A DNA stretch of 64,000 nucleotides from Novosphingobium album (ex Hu et al. 2023) (GCF_022832385.1 NZ_JALHLE010000011.1:1-64000); one strand, 5' to 3'. Shown: positions 54,261 to 63,552, counted from the stretch's first letter. Numbers and translations are program-made. The notes: a model not told the origin generated them from the letters alone.

Positions 54261-55690
54261 GCCTGACCATCCTTCCAGCCGCCGAGTTCACCGGCGATGT
54301 ACTTCGTCATCGTGTCCTGGAACTGGCGGATACGGATTTCCTGATAATTGCCGAGCTGGACCTCACCGTTCTTGGAAGCGTGAAGGCCTTGCTGCACGAA
54401 CGGAAGGTTGTCCATGTCCTGCTCGAACACGTCGCCCAAGCCACCGAGTTCGGCCGCCTCGGTCCACTTCTGGTCGAGCCGCAGGAACTTGCGCGGCGCG
54501 GCATGCGGGATGGGTTCGCCCTTCTTGACGCGCGCGAGGATGCGCACTTCCATGATGCAGGTGTCGGGCGTGGCGCCCGGCTTCCAGCTGTAGACGATAT
54601 TGGGCATGAACCCGCCCCACGGCGCGAAGGCCGGGAACACGTTGTAAACCAAAGCGTCCAGCACTTCGGCATCGGTCGCATCCGAATGATCGTAGCCGGT
54701 CTGCGCGGTGTAGACTTCGCGCATCCGGTTGCCGAGCGCCTCGCGGGCCTTCTGCCCCTCGGGCACCTCGATCTTCATCGGATCGGCATCGGGATCATAG
54801 TTGTCCGAGCTGCGGCCATTGTACTTGATGAATTCGTCGACGATCCACTGTTCGCCCTGCCCTTCCTGGATGTGCGGGCTCATCACGCCGAACGGCACGA
54901 GGTTGACGTTCACGTTGTCGCCCCAGGTCCAGTAGGCAGCATTGGAATCGCCGGTGAAAGGCAGCAACTGCGGGTGCGTGACGATCGTGTGCCAGGCCTC
55001 CATGAAGGCCTCCATGCACACCTTCCAGTTGGACGGAACTTCCTTGGCGACGTGCATCACGGTTGCGCACTCATCGTGCCGCCAGCGCTTGAAGTGCTCC
55101 GGCAGCGGCGCGAGGTATTCCTCGAGGCTCGGGCCGCCGCTTTCCTCGCGGATGAAGACGTAGCCCTGCCAGCGGCCGACCTCGGCCTGCGGCAGGTCCA
55201 TCTTGTCCTTCTTCAGGTGCGGGAAGTCCCACTCGCACGGCATCTTGTTGAAACTGGCGTCCTTGTTCCACGAGAAGGCGTGGAACGGACACGTGAAGGT
55301 ATCGGCGTGGCCGTCCTCTGTCCGCAGCTTTCGACCGCGGTGGAGGCAGACATTGTGAAAGGCGCGGATCGAACCGTCGTCCTGCCGGCTCAGGATGAAG
55401 CTGCGCCCGGCGTTCTCGAAAACGACGAAATCGCCGGGCTCAGGCAGTTCCTCTTCGCGCGCGGCGAACTGCCACACGTAAGGCCACATGCGCTCACGTT
55501 CGAGCTTCGCAAATTCCTCGCTGGTGTAACGTTCGGCGGGGATCGGGTCGGAGCCGCGGTAAGTGTAGCTCTCGTCACGCAGGAACTGCGGCGGCGGAAC
55601 CGAGTCACTTGCCATCAGTTCAGCCCAGCTGATTCCCTCGCTGCGGTCCTCGCCCAGCTGCGACGTGATTTCGGGGTCCCGGTCGGCCAT
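54257..55690 (-). CDS. Rieske non-heme iron oxygenase, alpha subunit
   Basis: The 477-aa protein has the Rieske ligands Cys115-x-His117 (VCLHRGRKL) and Cys134-x2-His137 (CPFHAFSW). A large catalytic domain follows (VCMEAFMEAWHTIVTHPQ, containing the iron ligands). It is more distant from the Rieske proteins at 39049 and 61560 than they are from each other. It shares a transcript with the ThuA gene and diverges from the SDR operon. Confidence 0.9.
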   Translation of the reverse strand: MADRDPEITSQLGEDRSEGISWAELMASDSVPPPQFLRDESYTYRGSDPIPAERYTSEEFAKLERERMWPYVWQFAAREEELPEPGDFVVFENAGRSFILSRQDDGSIRAFHNVCLHRGRKLRTEDGHADTFTCPFHAFSWNKDASFNKMPCEWDFPHLKKDKMDLPQAEVGRWQGYVFIREESGGPSLEEYLAPLPEHFKRWRHDECATVMHVAKEVPSNWKVCMEAFMEAWHTIVTHPQLLPFTGDSNAAYWTWGDNVNVNLVPFGVMSPHIQEGQGEQWIVDEFIKYNGRSSDNYDPDADPMKIEVPEGQKAREALGNRMREVYTAQTGYDHSDATDAEVLDALVYNVFPAFAPWGGFMPNIVYSWKPGATPDTCIMEVRILARVKKGEPIPHAAPRKFLRLDQKWTEAAELGGLGDVFEQDMDNLPFVQQGLHASKNGEVQLGNYQEIRIRQFQDTMTKYIAGELGGWKDGQA

Positions 55691-55837
55691 TGCTCTGCAT
55701 TCTCCCAAGAATGGAATTTCCGTCTTTGGGTCATGTCTGCCCCCTGACAAGCGCAGAGTCACCTTGCCGAAATCATAGGTTGCTCCAGCCCGCCGATGGG
55801 CCATGTAGAAGGCCAATAGGTCATTTGGGAGATTGCC

Positions 55838-56620
55838 GTGACGGGACGGCTTGAAGGCAAGGTAGCACTGGTTACCGGAGGAACCTCCGGCATCGGCGCG
55901 GGCACCGTGGAACGTCTGAGCGCGGAAGGTGCCAAAGTCATCTTCACCGGCTCGAACGAGGCTGCAGCCGAGAAGGTCTGCGCCGCGACAGGTGCCGAAT
56001 TCGTCAAGCACAACGTGACCGATGCTGCCGCATGGGACGGGCTTATGGCCCATATCCTCGAAAAGTACGGCAGGCTCGACGTGGCTTTCGCCAATGCCGG
56101 CACCGAGAACGGCGACGGTTCGATCGAGAGCATCTCGATCGAGGGCTGGAACAACATCATGGGCGTGAACCTGACCGGCGTCATGCTGACCGTGCAGAAC
56201 GCGATGAAGGCCATGGCGAAGAACCCGGAAGGCGCCGAGGGCTCGATCGTCGTCAATTCCTCGATGAACGCGCACCGCGCGATGGGCAACTTCGTCGCCT
56301 ATTCGGTGTCGAAGTCGGCTGTGATCGCGCTGGTCAAGGCCTCGGCGGTCCATGCCGGCAACCAGAAGTACAAGATTCGCGTCAACGCCGTGCTGCCCGG
56401 CGTGGTCGAAACGGCCATGATCGTGAACCTGATCGAGAAGTCGGGCGATCCCGCCGCCACCCGCGCCGCTTACGAAGGCCTCTCGCCGATGGGCCGCATG
56501 GCTGCTGTCGATGAAGTGGCCGGGATGGTCGCCTGGCTGGCCTCCGACGAATCGAAGTTCTGCTCAGGCAGCGAATTCACCATGGACGGTGCCACCACCG
56601 CCGGAATGAACGGAGTTTGA
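55838..56620 (+). CDS. Short-chain dehydrogenase/reductase 1
   Basis: The 260-aa protein starts at GTG. It has TGGTSGIGAG for NAD(P), NAG (FANAGTENG) and catalytic Ser plus YSVSK. The C-terminal KFCSGSEFTMDGATTAG fits classical SDRs. It opens a five-gene operon (four SDRs and a VOC protein). Confidence 0.9.
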   Translation: MTGRLEGKVALVTGGTSGIGAGTVERLSAEGAKVIFTGSNEAAAEKVCAATGAEFVKHNVTDAAAWDGLMAHILEKYGRLDVAFANAGTENGDGSIESISIEGWNNIMGVNLTGVMLTVQNAMKAMAKNPEGAEGSIVVNSSMNAHRAMGNFVAYSVSKSAVIALVKASAVHAGNQKYKIRVNAVLPGVVETAMIVNLIEKSGDPAATRAAYEGLSPMGRMAAVDEVAGMVAWLASDESKFCSGSEFTMDGATTAGMNGV

Positions 56621-56624
56621 GACG

Positions 56625-57443
56625 ATGGAAGATCTCGGTTCCCAGCGCCTCAAAGGCCGCGTCGCGCTCGTCAGCGGGGGCTTGCGCGGTATCGGTCTCG
56701 CCTGTGTCGAACGCTTCCTCGCCGAAGGCGCGGAAGTCGTCCTGACTGACCTCGATGCACCGGACAGCCCGCTCGTCAGCGAGACCCTCGCCCGACTGGG
56801 ACAGGCCGCCAGCTTCGTGCGCGCCAATGTCACCAGCGAGCAGGACTGGGCCGCCGTGCTCAAGGCCGTCGAGGAAAGGCATGGCAAGCTCCACATCCTC
56901 GTCAACAATGCTGGCATCGACCTCACCGGCCCTGTGGCCGAGACCTCGATGGAGGGATGGCGCCGGATCATGAGCATCAACGTCGATGGCGTATTCCTCG
57001 GCGTGCGCACCTTCGTGCCGTTGATGGAAAAGAGCGGCGCCGACGTGAAAGGCGGCGCCTCGATCATCAACGTCAGCTCGATCATGGGCCTTGTCGGCAT
57101 GAGCGAGGTTTCCGGCTACAACGCCAGCAAGGGCGCAGTGCGGCTCTTCACCAAGTCGATCGCTCTGGAATTCGCCGAAAAGCGTATGCCGATCCGCGCC
57201 AATTCGCTTCATCCCGGCTTCGTCGTCACACCGTTGCTGAAAGAAGGCTTTCAGCGCTGGATCGATAGCGGGGTTGCCGACGATCCGCAGGTTCTGGTGG
57301 ACATGGTGGCGGGCAAGACGCCGATGGGCCGCCTCGCCGACCCGTCCGAGCTGGCCAGCGCGGTGTTCTTCCTGGCCAGCAGCGACAGTTCTTACATGAC
57401 CGGCGCGGAGCTGGTCATCGATGGCGGCTGGACTGCACAATAA
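56625..57443 (+). CDS. Short-chain dehydrogenase/reductase 2
   Basis: The 272-aa protein has SGGLRGIGLAC in the cofactor position, VNNAGID and YNASKG as catalytic Tyr/Lys, and ends SYMTGAELVIDGGWT. The sequence TDLDA after the second beta-strand suggests NAD(H) preference. It follows SDR 1 after 4 bp. Confidence 0.9.
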   Translation: MEDLGSQRLKGRVALVSGGLRGIGLACVERFLAEGAEVVLTDLDAPDSPLVSETLARLGQAASFVRANVTSEQDWAAVLKAVEERHGKLHILVNNAGIDLTGPVAETSMEGWRRIMSINVDGVFLGVRTFVPLMEKSGADVKGGASIINVSSIMGLVGMSEVSGYNASKGAVRLFTKSIALEFAEKRMPIRANSLHPGFVVTPLLKEGFQRWIDSGVADDPQVLVDMVAGKTPMGRLADPSELASAVFFLASSDSSYMTGAELVIDGGWTAQ

Positions 57444-57468
57444 TTCCCAAGCGGGAGAGGAATATATA

Positions 57469-58248
57469 ATGACCATTGCCCTTCCCGGCGTCATCGCCGT
57501 CGTCACCGGAGCCGCAGGCGGCATCGGTCAGGAAATCGTCAAGGCCATGAAGGCCGCCGGTGCGACCGTGATCGCCACCGACCTCAGGGACAGCGCCGAG
57601 ATCGAAGGCGCTGACCATTACCTGAAGCATGACGTCACCAGCGAGGCCGACTGGCGCGCGGTCGAAGCGCTGGTGCGCGAGAAATACGGTCGCCTTGACG
57701 CGCTGGTGAATAACGCCGGTTTCTCGATCGTCACCAAGTTCGAGGACACCCCGCTTTCCGAATTCCACAAGGTCAACGCCATCAACGTGGATTCCGCGAT
57801 CATCGGCTCGCAAATTATGCTGGACCTGCTCAAGCAGGGCGGCAAGGCGCGCAAGACGGGCGCCTCGATCATCAACTTCTCGAGCGTGGGCGGCATCAAC
57901 GGCGCCGCATTCAATGCGGCCTATTGCGTCAGCAAGGCGGCGATCCGGATGCTGAGCAAATGCCTCGGCGCCGAATTCGCCGCGCTGGGCTACAACATAC
58001 GCGTCAACTCGGTGCATCCGGGCGGGATCGAAACGCCAATGCTCAAGTCGATCATGGAGCGGTATGTCGAACTCGGCGCCGCCCCCTCTGTCGAAGCATC
58101 CATAGCGGGCATGAACATTGCTCATCCCATCGGACGTCTTGGCAAGCCGGAAGAGATGGCCGGCGGCGTTGTGTTCCTCGCCAGCGAGGCCTCCAGCTTC
58201 ATGACCTGCGACGAACTGGTGATGGACGGCGGCTTCACGCAGGTCTGA
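57469..58248 (+). CDS. Short-chain dehydrogenase/reductase 3
   Basis: The 259-aa protein has TGAAGGIGQEI, VNNAGF and catalytic YCVSK. The Asp of ATDLRD suggests NAD(H). An RBS GGGAGAGG precedes the ATG. It is separated by 25 bp from SDR 2. Confidence 0.9.
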   Translation: MTIALPGVIAVVTGAAGGIGQEIVKAMKAAGATVIATDLRDSAEIEGADHYLKHDVTSEADWRAVEALVREKYGRLDALVNNAGFSIVTKFEDTPLSEFHKVNAINVDSAIIGSQIMLDLLKQGGKARKTGASIINFSSVGGINGAAFNAAYCVSKAAIRMLSKCLGAEFAALGYNIRVNSVHPGGIETPMLKSIMERYVELGAAPSVEASIAGMNIAHPIGRLGKPEEMAGGVVFLASEASSFMTCDELVMDGGFTQV

Positions 58249-58280
58249 CTCACACCTCAAACCGATCCACCGGAGCATTC

Positions 58281-59054
58281 ATGTCCCGTTTCGCCGACAA
58301 AGTCGTCATCATCACTGGCGCGGCCTCCGGCCTCGGCCTTGCCACTGCCGAAAGGCTCGCCGATGAAGGCGCCAGCCTCGTCCTGGTCGACCGCGACGAA
58401 GGGGCGCTGAATGCCATGGCGGACGGGCTGGCGGGCAAGGTTCCGCTAATCACCGTTCGTGCCGACGTGGCCAGCCTTGCTGACGTGAAGGCCTATGTGA
58501 AAGCCGCCGTCGACCGCTTCGGCCGCATCGACGGTTTCTTCAACAATGCGGGGATCGAGGGGAAGCAGAACCTCACCGAGAACTTCGGCGAGGAAGAGTT
58601 CCACCGCGTCGTCTCGATCAACCTCGACGGCGTCTTTTTCGGCATGGCCGAAGTGCTCAAGGTCATGCACGAACAGGGCAGCGGCGCGATCGTCAACACG
58701 GCTTCCGTGGGCGGTATTCGCGGTGTGGGCAACCAGTCAGGCTATGCCGCGAGCAAGCACGGCGTCGTCGGCCTCACCCGCAACAGCGCGATCGAATACG
58801 GACAGCACGGAATTCAGATCAACGCCATCGCCCCCGGTGCGATCATGACCGCCATGGTCGAGGGATCGCTGCGCCAGATCGGCGGAGACAACTGGGAGGA
58901 CGTCGGCAAGGAGTTCGTCTCGGTCAACCCGATGAAGCGTTTCGGCCGCCCCGAGGAAGTCGCCGCCCTCACCGCCTTCCTGCTTTCGGGCGAAGCGCAG
59001 TTCATCAACGGTGCAGTCATCACCATCGATGGCGGGCAGTCCTACAAATACTGA
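58281..59054 (+). CDS. Short-chain dehydrogenase/reductase 4
   Basis: The 257-aa protein has TGAASGLGLAT, FNNAGIEG, catalytic YAASK and the terminal INGAVITIDGGQSYKY. It has the length and pattern of 3-hydroxysteroid or hydroxyacyl dehydrogenases. It lies 32 bp after SDR 3. Confidence 0.9.
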   Translation: MSRFADKVVIITGAASGLGLATAERLADEGASLVLVDRDEGALNAMADGLAGKVPLITVRADVASLADVKAYVKAAVDRFGRIDGFFNNAGIEGKQNLTENFGEEEFHRVVSINLDGVFFGMAEVLKVMHEQGSGAIVNTASVGGIRGVGNQSGYAASKHGVVGLTRNSAIEYGQHGIQINAIAPGAIMTAMVEGSLRQIGGDNWEDVGKEFVSVNPMKRFGRPEEVAALTAFLLSGEAQFINGAVITIDGGQSYKY

Positions 59055-59073
59055 ACGAAATGGAGGGCCGGTG

Positions 59074-59577
59074 ATGTCCCACAAGCTTCCCGGCGTCATC
59101 GGCGTCCACCACATCGGCGTTTCCGTCCCTGATCTCGGCAAGGCGCGCGAATTCTATCTGGACATCCTCGGCGCGGTGGAGGAAGTGGCGCCACTCGAAT
59201 GGGCGGACAACCCCTTCATCGACAGCGTGGTGGGTCTGAAGGGCAGCGCCGCGCGGCAGTTCTTCTGCCGGCTGGGCAACGTGCAGATCGAAGTGTTCGA
59301 GTATTCGACCCCGAAGCAGGCGCCCCTCGACCCACAGCGCGGCGTCAACGAATACGGCTACACCCATATCGCGCTACAGGTGGAAGACATCACAGCCGTC
59401 CACGAGCGCATCATCGCGGCGGGGTTGCCGGTGCATACCCCGCCCGCGCTGGATGCGATCACCACGGACGTGGACGGCGTAAAGCACGGCTACACTGGCA
59501 CTTATTGCCGCGATTTCTTCGGCAATGTCTTCGAGATCCTCGAGATCCATCAGCAGGACGAAATCCGGCCGATCTAA
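59074..59577 (+). CDS. VOC-family dioxygenase or isomerase
   Basis: The 167-aa protein contains HHIGVSVPDLGKAREFYLDI, IEVFEYSTP and the second-half YTHIALQVEDITAVHERII, with metal ligands His, Glu and a likely Glu in FEILEIHQ. It fits extradiol-like or epimerase VOC proteins. It is the last gene of the SDR operon; a 70-bp palindrome begins 5 bp after its stop. Confidence 0.8.
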   Translation: MSHKLPGVIGVHHIGVSVPDLGKAREFYLDILGAVEEVAPLEWADNPFIDSVVGLKGSAARQFFCRLGNVQIEVFEYSTPKQAPLDPQRGVNEYGYTHIALQVEDITAVHERIIAAGLPVHTPPALDAITTDVDGVKHGYTGTYCRDFFGNVFEILEIHQQDEIRPI

Positions 59578-59582
59578 GCCAG

Positions 59583-59652
59583 CTAGGGTCAGGACCCATT
59601 ATTCACGCCATCGAGGCGCCCGGATGGCGTGAATAATGGGTCCTGACCCTAG
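59583..59652. repeat. Perfect 70-bp palindrome sharing ends with the MITE
   Basis: Two 30-bp arms (59583-59612 and 59623-59652) are exact reverse complements around a 10-base loop. The outer sequence CTAGGGTCAGGACC matches the end of the 175-bp element at 19972. It probably is a minimal MITE. In RNA it would form a very strong hairpin just after the VOC gene and could serve as its terminator. Confidence 0.85.
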
Positions 59653-59730
59653 TCGTCGCCCCAACGAAGGCTGGGGCCGCTGGCCATAGCTCTGTTCGGC
59701 CTGCGATCCCGGCCTTCGCCGGGATGACGA
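59653..59730. repeat. REP-like hairpin pair
   Basis: Two hairpins are seen: GCCCCA/TGGGGC (59658-59677) and ATCCCGGC-CTTC-GCCGGGAT (59706-59725). The second matches the small palindromic repeats that are widespread in sphingomonad genomes. It lies between the MITE-like palindrome and the stop of SDR 5. Confidence 0.6.
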
Positions 59731-59734
59731 TGAT

Positions 59735-60502
59735 TTACAGCGACGATCCCCCGTCCAGAACGAACTCCGCACCCGTCGCGAATGCGCTCTCGTCACTGGC
59801 GAGATAGAGACACAGCGCTGCCACTTCCTCCGGTCTGCCGATCCGGCCCACCGGGTGCAGTGCCAGCCATTCCGCATAGAGCGCGTCCGGATCTGCTGCC
59901 TGCGCAAGCACCTTGTCGAGGATCGGGGTGTGAATCACGCCCGGATGCACCGAGTTGCAGCGGATACCGTACCCGGCCTTGGCGTAGTGCAGCGCGACCG
60001 ACTTGGTCATGTGCGTCACCCCTGCCTTGGCCGCGTTGTATGCGACGAGGTAATGCTCGGCGCGGATACTCGCCATCGAGGCGATATTGATCACCGATCC
60101 CCCCTCCCCGGCCGCGTTCTTCAGCAGAGGGATGCCATGCTTGCAGCCCAGGAACGGCCCTAGCAGGTCCACGTCCAGCTCATGCCGGAATCCGTCGAGC
60201 GCGAGATCCTCGACCGACCCGACGGTGGTGATACCCGCACAGTTGACGAGCACGTCCAGCCTGCCGTGCCGCTCATCGGCCGCCTGAAAGGCTGCGACCC
60301 ACTGGTCCTCCTGCGTGACGTCCAGCGCGACGAACGTGGCGCTTCCGCCCAGCTCCGCCGCCAGCGCCTCACCGGCTGCCCGGTCAATATCCGCCAGCAC
60401 CACGGCGGCACCTTCGGCGGCATAGCGGCGCACGATCGCCTCGCCCAGCCCGGAGGCCGCGCCGGTCACCAGTGCAACTTTGCCTTCGATTCTTCCGGTC
60501 AT
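59735..60502 (-). CDS. Short-chain dehydrogenase/reductase 5
   Basis: The 255-aa protein has TGAASGLGEAI, VNCAGI and catalytic YNAAK, and ends FATGAEFVLDGGSSL. The VLADIDRA after strand two suggests NAD(H). It converges on the SDR operon and is separate from it. Confidence 0.9.
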   Translation of the reverse strand: MTGRIEGKVALVTGAASGLGEAIVRRYAAEGAAVVLADIDRAAGEALAAELGGSATFVALDVTQEDQWVAAFQAADERHGRLDVLVNCAGITTVGSVEDLALDGFRHELDVDLLGPFLGCKHGIPLLKNAAGEGGSVINIASMASIRAEHYLVAYNAAKAGVTHMTKSVALHYAKAGYGIRCNSVHPGVIHTPILDKVLAQAADPDALYAEWLALHPVGRIGRPEEVAALCLYLASDESAFATGAEFVLDGGSSL

Positions 60503-60659
60503 CCGATCCTCTCCTCGCGCACTGTGACGCCTTGAAATTTCCCGTGGCGATTGGACGCCGCCTCGTCCCGCCTTTCACCTGTGCAAAGTGCCAGAGGCGG
60601 CCCGGCGATGCTCTTCCTAGCGTTGCGCCAAGACATCCAACCGAGAGAGGATACCCTTC

Positions 60660-61022
60660 ATGCGCATCATCGTGGCCGGTTGGCTGACTTACGCCGGTGA
60701 CGCCGAAACCTGCAGCCGGATCATCACCGGCGGCGCAGACCACATCGCCGCCAGTCGCGCCGAACATGGCTGTGTTGCCTACAACTGGGCAGTCGATCCG
60801 CTGGAACCGGGCAAGATCCACGTCTACGAGGAATGGGAAAGCGAGGAAGCCCTCCTGCACCACTTCCGCGACCCGTCCTACCTCGCCATGCGCACCCATC
60901 TCGATCAGTGGGAACTCACCGGGTTCGGGGTTCTGATCTATTCGGTGAACGGCGTTGAAGCCGTCTATGGTGAGGACGGCTGGCCGCGCCGCGAGATTTT
61001 CGGAGTGACGCTCACCGACTGA
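60660..61022 (+). CDS. Antibiotic biosynthesis monooxygenase (ABM)-domain protein
   Basis: The 120-aa protein has the dimeric alpha-beta barrel pattern of ABM/YgiN proteins: RIIVAGWLTYAG, HIAASRAEHGCVAYNW, KIHVYEEWESEEALLHHF. Such proteins may be quinol monooxygenases or act on aromatic diols. It is a single gene diverging from SDR 5. Confidence 0.75.
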   Translation: MRIIVAGWLTYAGDAETCSRIITGGADHIAASRAEHGCVAYNWAVDPLEPGKIHVYEEWESEEALLHHFRDPSYLAMRTHLDQWELTGFGVLIYSVNGVEAVYGEDGWPRREIFGVTLTD

Positions 61023-61042
61023 GCGCCACTCCGGCACGCCGG

Positions 61043-61477
61043 TCAGGCCTCGATCGGGATCAGGAAGTCCATCGTGTAGCGGGTGGCCTTCCAGCCCGCC
61101 TCGGTGCGGATCACGTCGAAGTAGTAGCGGCCATTGACGGTAATCCCGCCGCCCGCCATGTACTTGCCCATGCCGATCACATAGGCGCGGATCGAGGCCT
61201 TGCTGCCGACCGTGCCGCCTTCATAGGACGTGATCGCGAAGTTGGTGAGGTAGTGGCCATGCGCGGACATGTTGGCGAAGGTGTCCTCGAAGAACTTGCG
61301 GATCTCGCCATGGCCATTGAGGCTCGGGAAGTTGATGCCCGAGAGGTCGAACACTGCATCCTCCGTGAAGACATCGCAAATGCCGTCGATGTCATGCAGG
61401 CTGTCGACCGCATGGGCATAGGCAATCAGAAGGTCCTGAATGGCAAGGCGGTCCTCTACGGGGCAGGCGACGGTCAT
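61043..61477 (-). CDS. SnoaL/NTF2-like protein
   Basis: The 144-aa protein has the cone-shaped fold pattern of polyketide cyclase/SnoaL or Rieske-dioxygenase-beta-like proteins: EDRLAIQDLLIAYAHAVDSL, EDAVFDL, HGEIRKFFEDTF and WKATRYTMDFL. It could be a small partner, isomerase or dehydratase for the adjacent Rieske enzyme. It lies downstream of the Rieske gene after a stable hairpin. Confidence 0.75.
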   Translation of the reverse strand: MTVACPVEDRLAIQDLLIAYAHAVDSLHDIDGICDVFTEDAVFDLSGINFPSLNGHGEIRKFFEDTFANMSAHGHYLTNFAITSYEGGTVGSKASIRAYVIGMGKYMAGGGITVNGRYYFDVIRTEAGWKATRYTMDFLIPIEA

Positions 61478-61511
61478 GTCGGGAAATCCTCTCTCATGCG
61501 TATAGGTAGGT

Positions 61512-61540
61512 GGGCCGACCGAGGGGGATTCGGTCGGCCC
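61512..61540 (-). terminator. GC-rich hairpin after the Rieske gene
   Basis: An 11-bp perfect stem (61512-61522 with 61530-61540) encloses seven bases. No T-run follows on either strand, so it may be an attenuator or mRNA-stability element between the Rieske and SnoaL genes. Confidence 0.5.
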
Positions 61541-61559
61541 GAGGGAACCTCGTCAGGCC

Positions 61560-62909
61560 TCAACGGCGGCCTTCGAGGTAGTCGTTGATCACTTCGTGAA
61601 AGCGGCTGATGCGTTCCTCCTGGTCGGCCAGGTAGGCCTGCTGGAAGCCCATCGAGCGCAGCCCCTGCTGCTGCGTCACTGCCAGCGAGAGGTCCTGGGC
61701 GAGGAAGTCGCCCTGCTTGAGCAGGTCACCGGCGTTGGTGAACAGGTCGGTCTTGTGCTCGGCTTCCTCGAAAGGCTGCATGCCATAGATCGTGGCGACC
61801 TCGTTCATGCCCTCGACTTCAGGCACCATGTACCAGTAATCGAAAGTCGACCAGTTCGGGTCCTCGGCATCCGGTTCGGTGCGGAACATGTGCAGGCCTT
61901 CCGGCGTGCCGGTCAGCGTGAGGTTCGGAAAACCGGTATGGTGGAACTGGTCGGTCAGTTCATCGTCCGAGAGTTGGGCCATGTAGTGATAGCCACGCTG
62001 CGGGCCGAGTGTGCGGCGCGCCTGCTGCAGCGCGATGCGCGCTTCCTGCGCCTTGCCTTCGAACTCGGCGGGATCGAGGTCCCATTCCTTGAGCACGTCG
62101 GCCCAGAGCGGCATCACGTTGACCGACGTTTCGTAGCGGCTCGACGGCTGCAGCTTCTCGATCATGCGGTTGTGCCCGTTGGGATACATCTCGAAGATCG
62201 TCGTCGAGTAGTGATCGTCGATCATCGGCTGGAACTGCGGATGCACCGCCGGAATATGGTAGCTCTCGTTGAAGTTGTCGCTGGCGAACTTCCAGTTGGT
62301 GTTCACGCGCAGGGTCAGCCACACGACGCGCTTCCAGTTCTTCAGGTCGCGGTTGCCGAGCAGCGTCGGGATGGGATCGAGGTATTCCATCAGCGGCAGC
62401 GCGTTGGGATCGAAGCTGTAGAAGACGAACCCGCCCCAGGTCTCGCAGGGAAGTTCCTTCATGCGCAGCTTCTCGCACGGGTTGCCCCTGGAGAAGTCCT
62501 CGGGGTCCTGCACCTCGTCGAGCGCGCCGTCGATGTTCCACTTCCAGTTGTGGTACGGGCAGGTCAGGTGCTTCGCGACGCCGCCTTCCTCGACATTGAC
62601 GAGGCGGTTGCCGCGGTGGAGGCAGACATTGAAGAAGGCGCGGACCGAGCCATCTTCCTGACGGATCATGATGACGGATTCGTGCTTGAAGTTGTGAACG
62701 ATGAAGTCGCCCGTTTCCTCAAGCTGGCGTTCGCGGCCGCCCACGTGCCACACGCGCTTCCACATGTGCTCCCATTCGCGCTCGGCGAATTCCTTGGAGT
62801 AATAGCGGTCGCCGGTGATGGCATCGCCCCGCGCCTTCGGAAACTGCGCGTCGGGGTGGGTCGGGTAGGTGTCGGACTTGGTCGGGGTATCGAGGTAACG
62901 GGTTGCCAT
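61560..62909 (-). CDS. Rieske non-heme iron oxygenase, alpha subunit
   Basis: The 449-aa protein has Cys96-x-His98 (VCLHRGNRL) and Cys117-x2-His120 (CPYHNWKW) for the Rieske cluster, and the iron site NFNESYHIPAVHP. It is clearly a paralogue of the proteins at 39049 and 63553 (shared LGP-RGYHYMAQLSDDELTD pattern with the latter). It is encoded next to a VOC gene and a SnoaL-like gene. No electron-transfer partner is seen. Confidence 0.9.
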   Translation of the reverse strand: MATRYLDTPTKSDTYPTHPDAQFPKARGDAITGDRYYSKEFAEREWEHMWKRVWHVGGRERQLEETGDFIVHNFKHESVIMIRQEDGSVRAFFNVCLHRGNRLVNVEEGGVAKHLTCPYHNWKWNIDGALDEVQDPEDFSRGNPCEKLRMKELPCETWGGFVFYSFDPNALPLMEYLDPIPTLLGNRDLKNWKRVVWLTLRVNTNWKFASDNFNESYHIPAVHPQFQPMIDDHYSTTIFEMYPNGHNRMIEKLQPSSRYETSVNVMPLWADVLKEWDLDPAEFEGKAQEARIALQQARRTLGPQRGYHYMAQLSDDELTDQFHHTGFPNLTLTGTPEGLHMFRTEPDAEDPNWSTFDYWYMVPEVEGMNEVATIYGMQPFEEAEHKTDLFTNAGDLLKQGDFLAQDLSLAVTQQQGLRSMGFQQAYLADQEERISRFHEVINDYLEGRR

Positions 62910-62980
62910 GATCTGCGTTCCTTGTGTCCCGGTCTTCTCCCCGGCGCGCCGGGTGGTTGGTTTGTTTTGTTTTTGCGTGC

Positions 62981-63535
62981 TTATACGACCACGGCAGGAA
63001 AGCCGGGGCGGATCGGATCGGTCACGCCGTCCCAGCCTTCGGCTGCGGCGGCGATGCGTTCGAAGAAGTCGGTCTGAGCCGGGTTCGCCTCGATCAGCTC
63101 GATCATGCAGCCGATCGCCTTGCTGGTATCGATGTAGCTGAAACGATAGCCGCCGAAGATCCCGTCGACCGCGGCGACAAAGCCCTGATCGATGTAACTG
63201 GCGTAAGCCGTATCGTAGTCGTCTGTATAGACGCCCAGGTGGTGGAAGCCCCCTTCCCCCTTCGCGATCGTGTCGCGATAGGCGGAAGGGCCATCGCTAT
63301 GCTGCTGCACCAGTTCGATCTGCACACCGCCCGACTGGGCGATGGCGACCGAGAAATCGAGCCCTGAACTTTTCGTGCCGCGGTAGTCGAACTCTTCGAG
63401 CTTGACGTGCGGCACATGCAGGAACGGTCCGATGCCGGTCGTCTTCGTCCAGTTCGCGCAGGCTGTCTCGATGTCGTCGACCATGATCGCGACCTGCATG
63501 ATGTGTTTTCCGGGAACGCCGGCAACGGGAACCAT
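62981..63535 (-). CDS. VOC-family protein
   Basis: The 184-aa protein has IMQVAIMVDDIETACANWTK, VQIELVQ, FHHLGVYTDDYDTAYASYI and GCMIELIE as the two VOC modules. It resembles the VOC gene at 42722. It lies between two Rieske oxygenase genes on the same strand, 17 bp after one of them, so it is likely part of that oxygenase unit. Confidence 0.78.
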   Translation of the reverse strand: MVPVAGVPGKHIMQVAIMVDDIETACANWTKTTGIGPFLHVPHVKLEEFDYRGTKSSGLDFSVAIAQSGGVQIELVQQHSDGPSAYRDTIAKGEGGFHHLGVYTDDYDTAYASYIDQGFVAAVDGIFGGYRFSYIDTSKAIGCMIELIEANPAQTDFFERIAAAAEGWDGVTDPIRPGFPAVVV

Positions 63536-63552
63536 ATCCTTTACTCCAATCC

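Noticed and set aside
49675..55822. Recurring TAGGT/TAGGTC near several catabolic promoters
   Set aside because: The shared core is only five or six bases and the flanks do not align, so it is not above chance by eye.
54257..56353. Upstream extension of the Rieske gene to 56353
   Set aside because: The extension crosses the promoter region and lies opposite the first SDR gene; the Rieske protein begins convincingly at 55690.
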